Shown: positions 5,811 to 6,717 of the stretch, one piece after another
Position numbering within the stretch: the stretch's first letter is position 1
How the letters are laid out: each line of letters begins with the position of its first letter
Source of the DNA: Actinomycetota bacterium
GTDB lineage: Bacteria > Actinomycetota > Thermoleophilia > Gaiellales > Gaiellaceae
Direction of reading: 5' to 3'
Length of the DNA: 6,717 nt
NCBI GenBank assembly: GCA_013696595.1
Contig: JACCYG010000335.1
Coordinates: 1 to 6,717 of the forward strand
Made by a program: the position numbers and the translations under genes
Notes under the pieces: generated by a model
Seen by the model: the letters and a program-made list of their open reading frames with translations, nothing else
Told to the model about the DNA's origin: nothing
The model's database searches: none

Positions 5811-6717
5811 CCTGCCTCCTCTGACCGCAGCAGGCGAAACTGCATGAAGGCCAGCACGGCGATTGCGACGAAGAGCAGATACGCGATCGCGCTCGCATAG
5901 CCGAACTTGACGAAGCGGAACCCCTCCTCGTACACCATCATCGAGACGGAGAGGGTGGAATTCAAAGGTCCGCCGCCGGTCATCACGAACGGCTCCTCGA
6001 AGAGCTGGAGATAGCCGCTCGACGTGATGACCGCGAGGAACAGAACGGCGGGCTTCAGGAGCGGGAGCGTTATCCGCCAGAAGATCGTGGACGCGCTCGC
6101 CCCGTCGACCCGGGCCGCCTCGTACAGTTGCCGGTCGATGCCTTGCAGCGCGGCGAGGAAGATCACCATGTCGAACCCGAAGTTCCGCCAGACGCCAAGA
6201 GCGATGATCGAGCCGAGCGCCGTATCCGTTCGGGCGAGCCAGGCGGGCCCGTCGATTCCCACCTGCGCGAGCATCGTGTTCACGAGCCCGTAGTCGGGAT
6301 GGAGCAGGTAGCGCCAGATCACCGCGATCGCGACGATGCTCGTGACGACGGGTAGGTAGTAGCCGACACGAAAGACCGCCTGGACGCGGCCGATCGCCTG
6401 GTTCAACCCGAGGGCCGCGAGCAGCCCGAGCGCGAGTGTAAGCGGGACACCGAACAGCACGAAGACCGCGGTGTTCCGGGCTGCCTTCTGGAACCTCTCG
6501 TCTGCGAAGGCGTCCGAGTAGTTTCCGAAGCCGAGCCAGTCGGCGCCGAACCAGTCCTGCAAGTTGCCGATGTTGAAGCCTGTGAACGAGAGCAGGAACG
6601 CTGCGAGGATCGGCCCGCCCAGAAAGACCAGGAAGATGACGAGAAAGGGCAGGGAGAAGGCCCACCCGACCAGGTGTCGGTGGAGCCGCGGCCAGGCAGG
6701 GGCACGCCCTGCCTGGC
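5807..6717 (-). CDS. Carbohydrate ABC transporter permease, MalF/UgpA type (5' end outside window)
   Basis: This is the first inner-membrane subunit of the same CUT1 importer. 302 codons are visible, open to the right edge. MalF/UgpA-like permeases without the long MalF insert are usually about 290-320 residues, so only a few codons are probably missing. No ATG, GTG or TTG lies in frame before the first helix (VGWAFSLPFLVIFLVF, about 16-40); the TTG at 6562 falls after that helix and would delete it. The following motif GFGNYSDAFADERFQKAARNT is typical. Further helices lie near 82-104, 114-136, 166-190, 222-240 and 272-292. The EAA loop for ATPase contact is EAARVDGASASTIFWRITLP (visible residues 199-218), and MTGGGPLNSTLSV (245-257) is a standard family segment. 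The stop overlaps the next permease start by 4 bases. A solute-binding protein gene would be expected just upstream, outside the window. Confidence 0.94.
   Translation of the reverse strand, partial: QAGRAPAWPRLHRHLVGWAFSLPFLVIFLVFLGGPILAAFLLSFTGFNIGNLQDWFGADWLGFGNYSDAFADERFQKAARNTAVFVLFGVPLTLALGLLAALGLNQAIGRVQAVFRVGYYLPVVTSIVAIAVIWRYLLHPDYGLVNTMLAQVGIDGPAWLARTDTALGSIIALGVWRNFGFDMVIFLAALQGIDRQLYEAARVDGASASTIFWRITLPLLKPAVLFLAVITSSGYLQLFEEPFVMTGGGPLNSTLSVSMMVYEEGFRFVKFGYASAIAYLLFVAIAVLAFMQFRLLRSEEAG
5815..5820 (-). promoter_or_regulatory. Ribosome binding site AGGAGG of the second permease
   Basis: A perfect AGGAGG on the - strand sits 4 bases before the GTG at 5810, inside the last codons of the first permease. 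It fixes the GTG start and indicates direct initiation in addition to coupling through the GTGA overlap. Confidence 0.8.
6691..6717. repeat. GC-rich palindrome at the right edge, REP-like
   Basis: Perfect 11-base arms, GCCAGGCAGGG (6691-6701) and CCCTGCCTGGC (6707-6717), enclose GCACG. It may continue past the edge. Its core GGCAGGGGCACGCCCTGCC differs from the gap-pgk palindrome core GGCGGGGCAAGCCCCGCC by one inserted base and two substitutions, so the two look like variants of one family. It lies in the open frame of the first permease and would encode its N-terminal tail (QAGRAPAW), unless that gene begins at an unusual codon further in. Confidence 0.55.

Noticed and set aside
5807..6562. 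First permease starting at TTG 6562
   Set aside because: This start would remove the first membrane helix, which is clearly encoded upstream in the same frame as far as the window edge.
5811..6665. Upstream extension of the second permease frame to 580 residues
   Set aside because: The extra part is the first permease read out of frame. GTG 5810 with AGGAGG at the right distance is the real start.

Overview
The window is 6,717 bases of GC-rich, almost fully coding bacterial DNA. The protein sequences and the gap-pgk pairing fit a high-GC actinobacterium, possibly of the Thermoleophilia (Gaiellales or Solirubrobacterales). That placement is an inference from style and composition, because no marker gene is present. 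I see no tRNA, rRNA, CRISPR array, insertion sequence or long non-coding stretch.

Left part, + strand (1-1572): the 3' end of gap (type I glyceraldehyde-3-phosphate dehydrogenase), then 34 bases holding a GC-rich palindrome, then pgk (phosphoglycerate kinase). The kinase keeps its catalytic motifs but has only 350 residues, because two segments that are present in ordinary PGKs are missing.

Right part, - strand (6717 down to 1569): a tightly packed sugar-utilisation operon. In transcription order it holds a MalF/UgpA-type ABC permease (5' end beyond the right edge), a MalG/UgpE-type permease that overlaps it by 4 bases, a secreted glucoamylase-like (alpha/alpha)6-barrel protein 16 bases later, and a GH39-type glycosidase with an N-terminal fibronectin type III-like domain. 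The last gene's GTG start overlaps the previous stop by one base. The simplest reading is that the secreted enzyme cuts a glycan outside the cell, the importer takes up the fragments, and the GH39 enzyme trims them inside. The promoter and the sugar-binding protein gene are probably beyond the right edge. The ATPase is not in the window.

The two transcription units converge with no gap: pgk and the GH39 gene both stop within the same palindromic CTAG (1569-1572). The most noteworthy points are the compact PGK, the enzyme pair with the leaderless FnIII-GH39 protein and its unusual junction with the gene before it, the back-to-back stops, and two related GC-rich palindromes that look like members of one dispersed repeat family.
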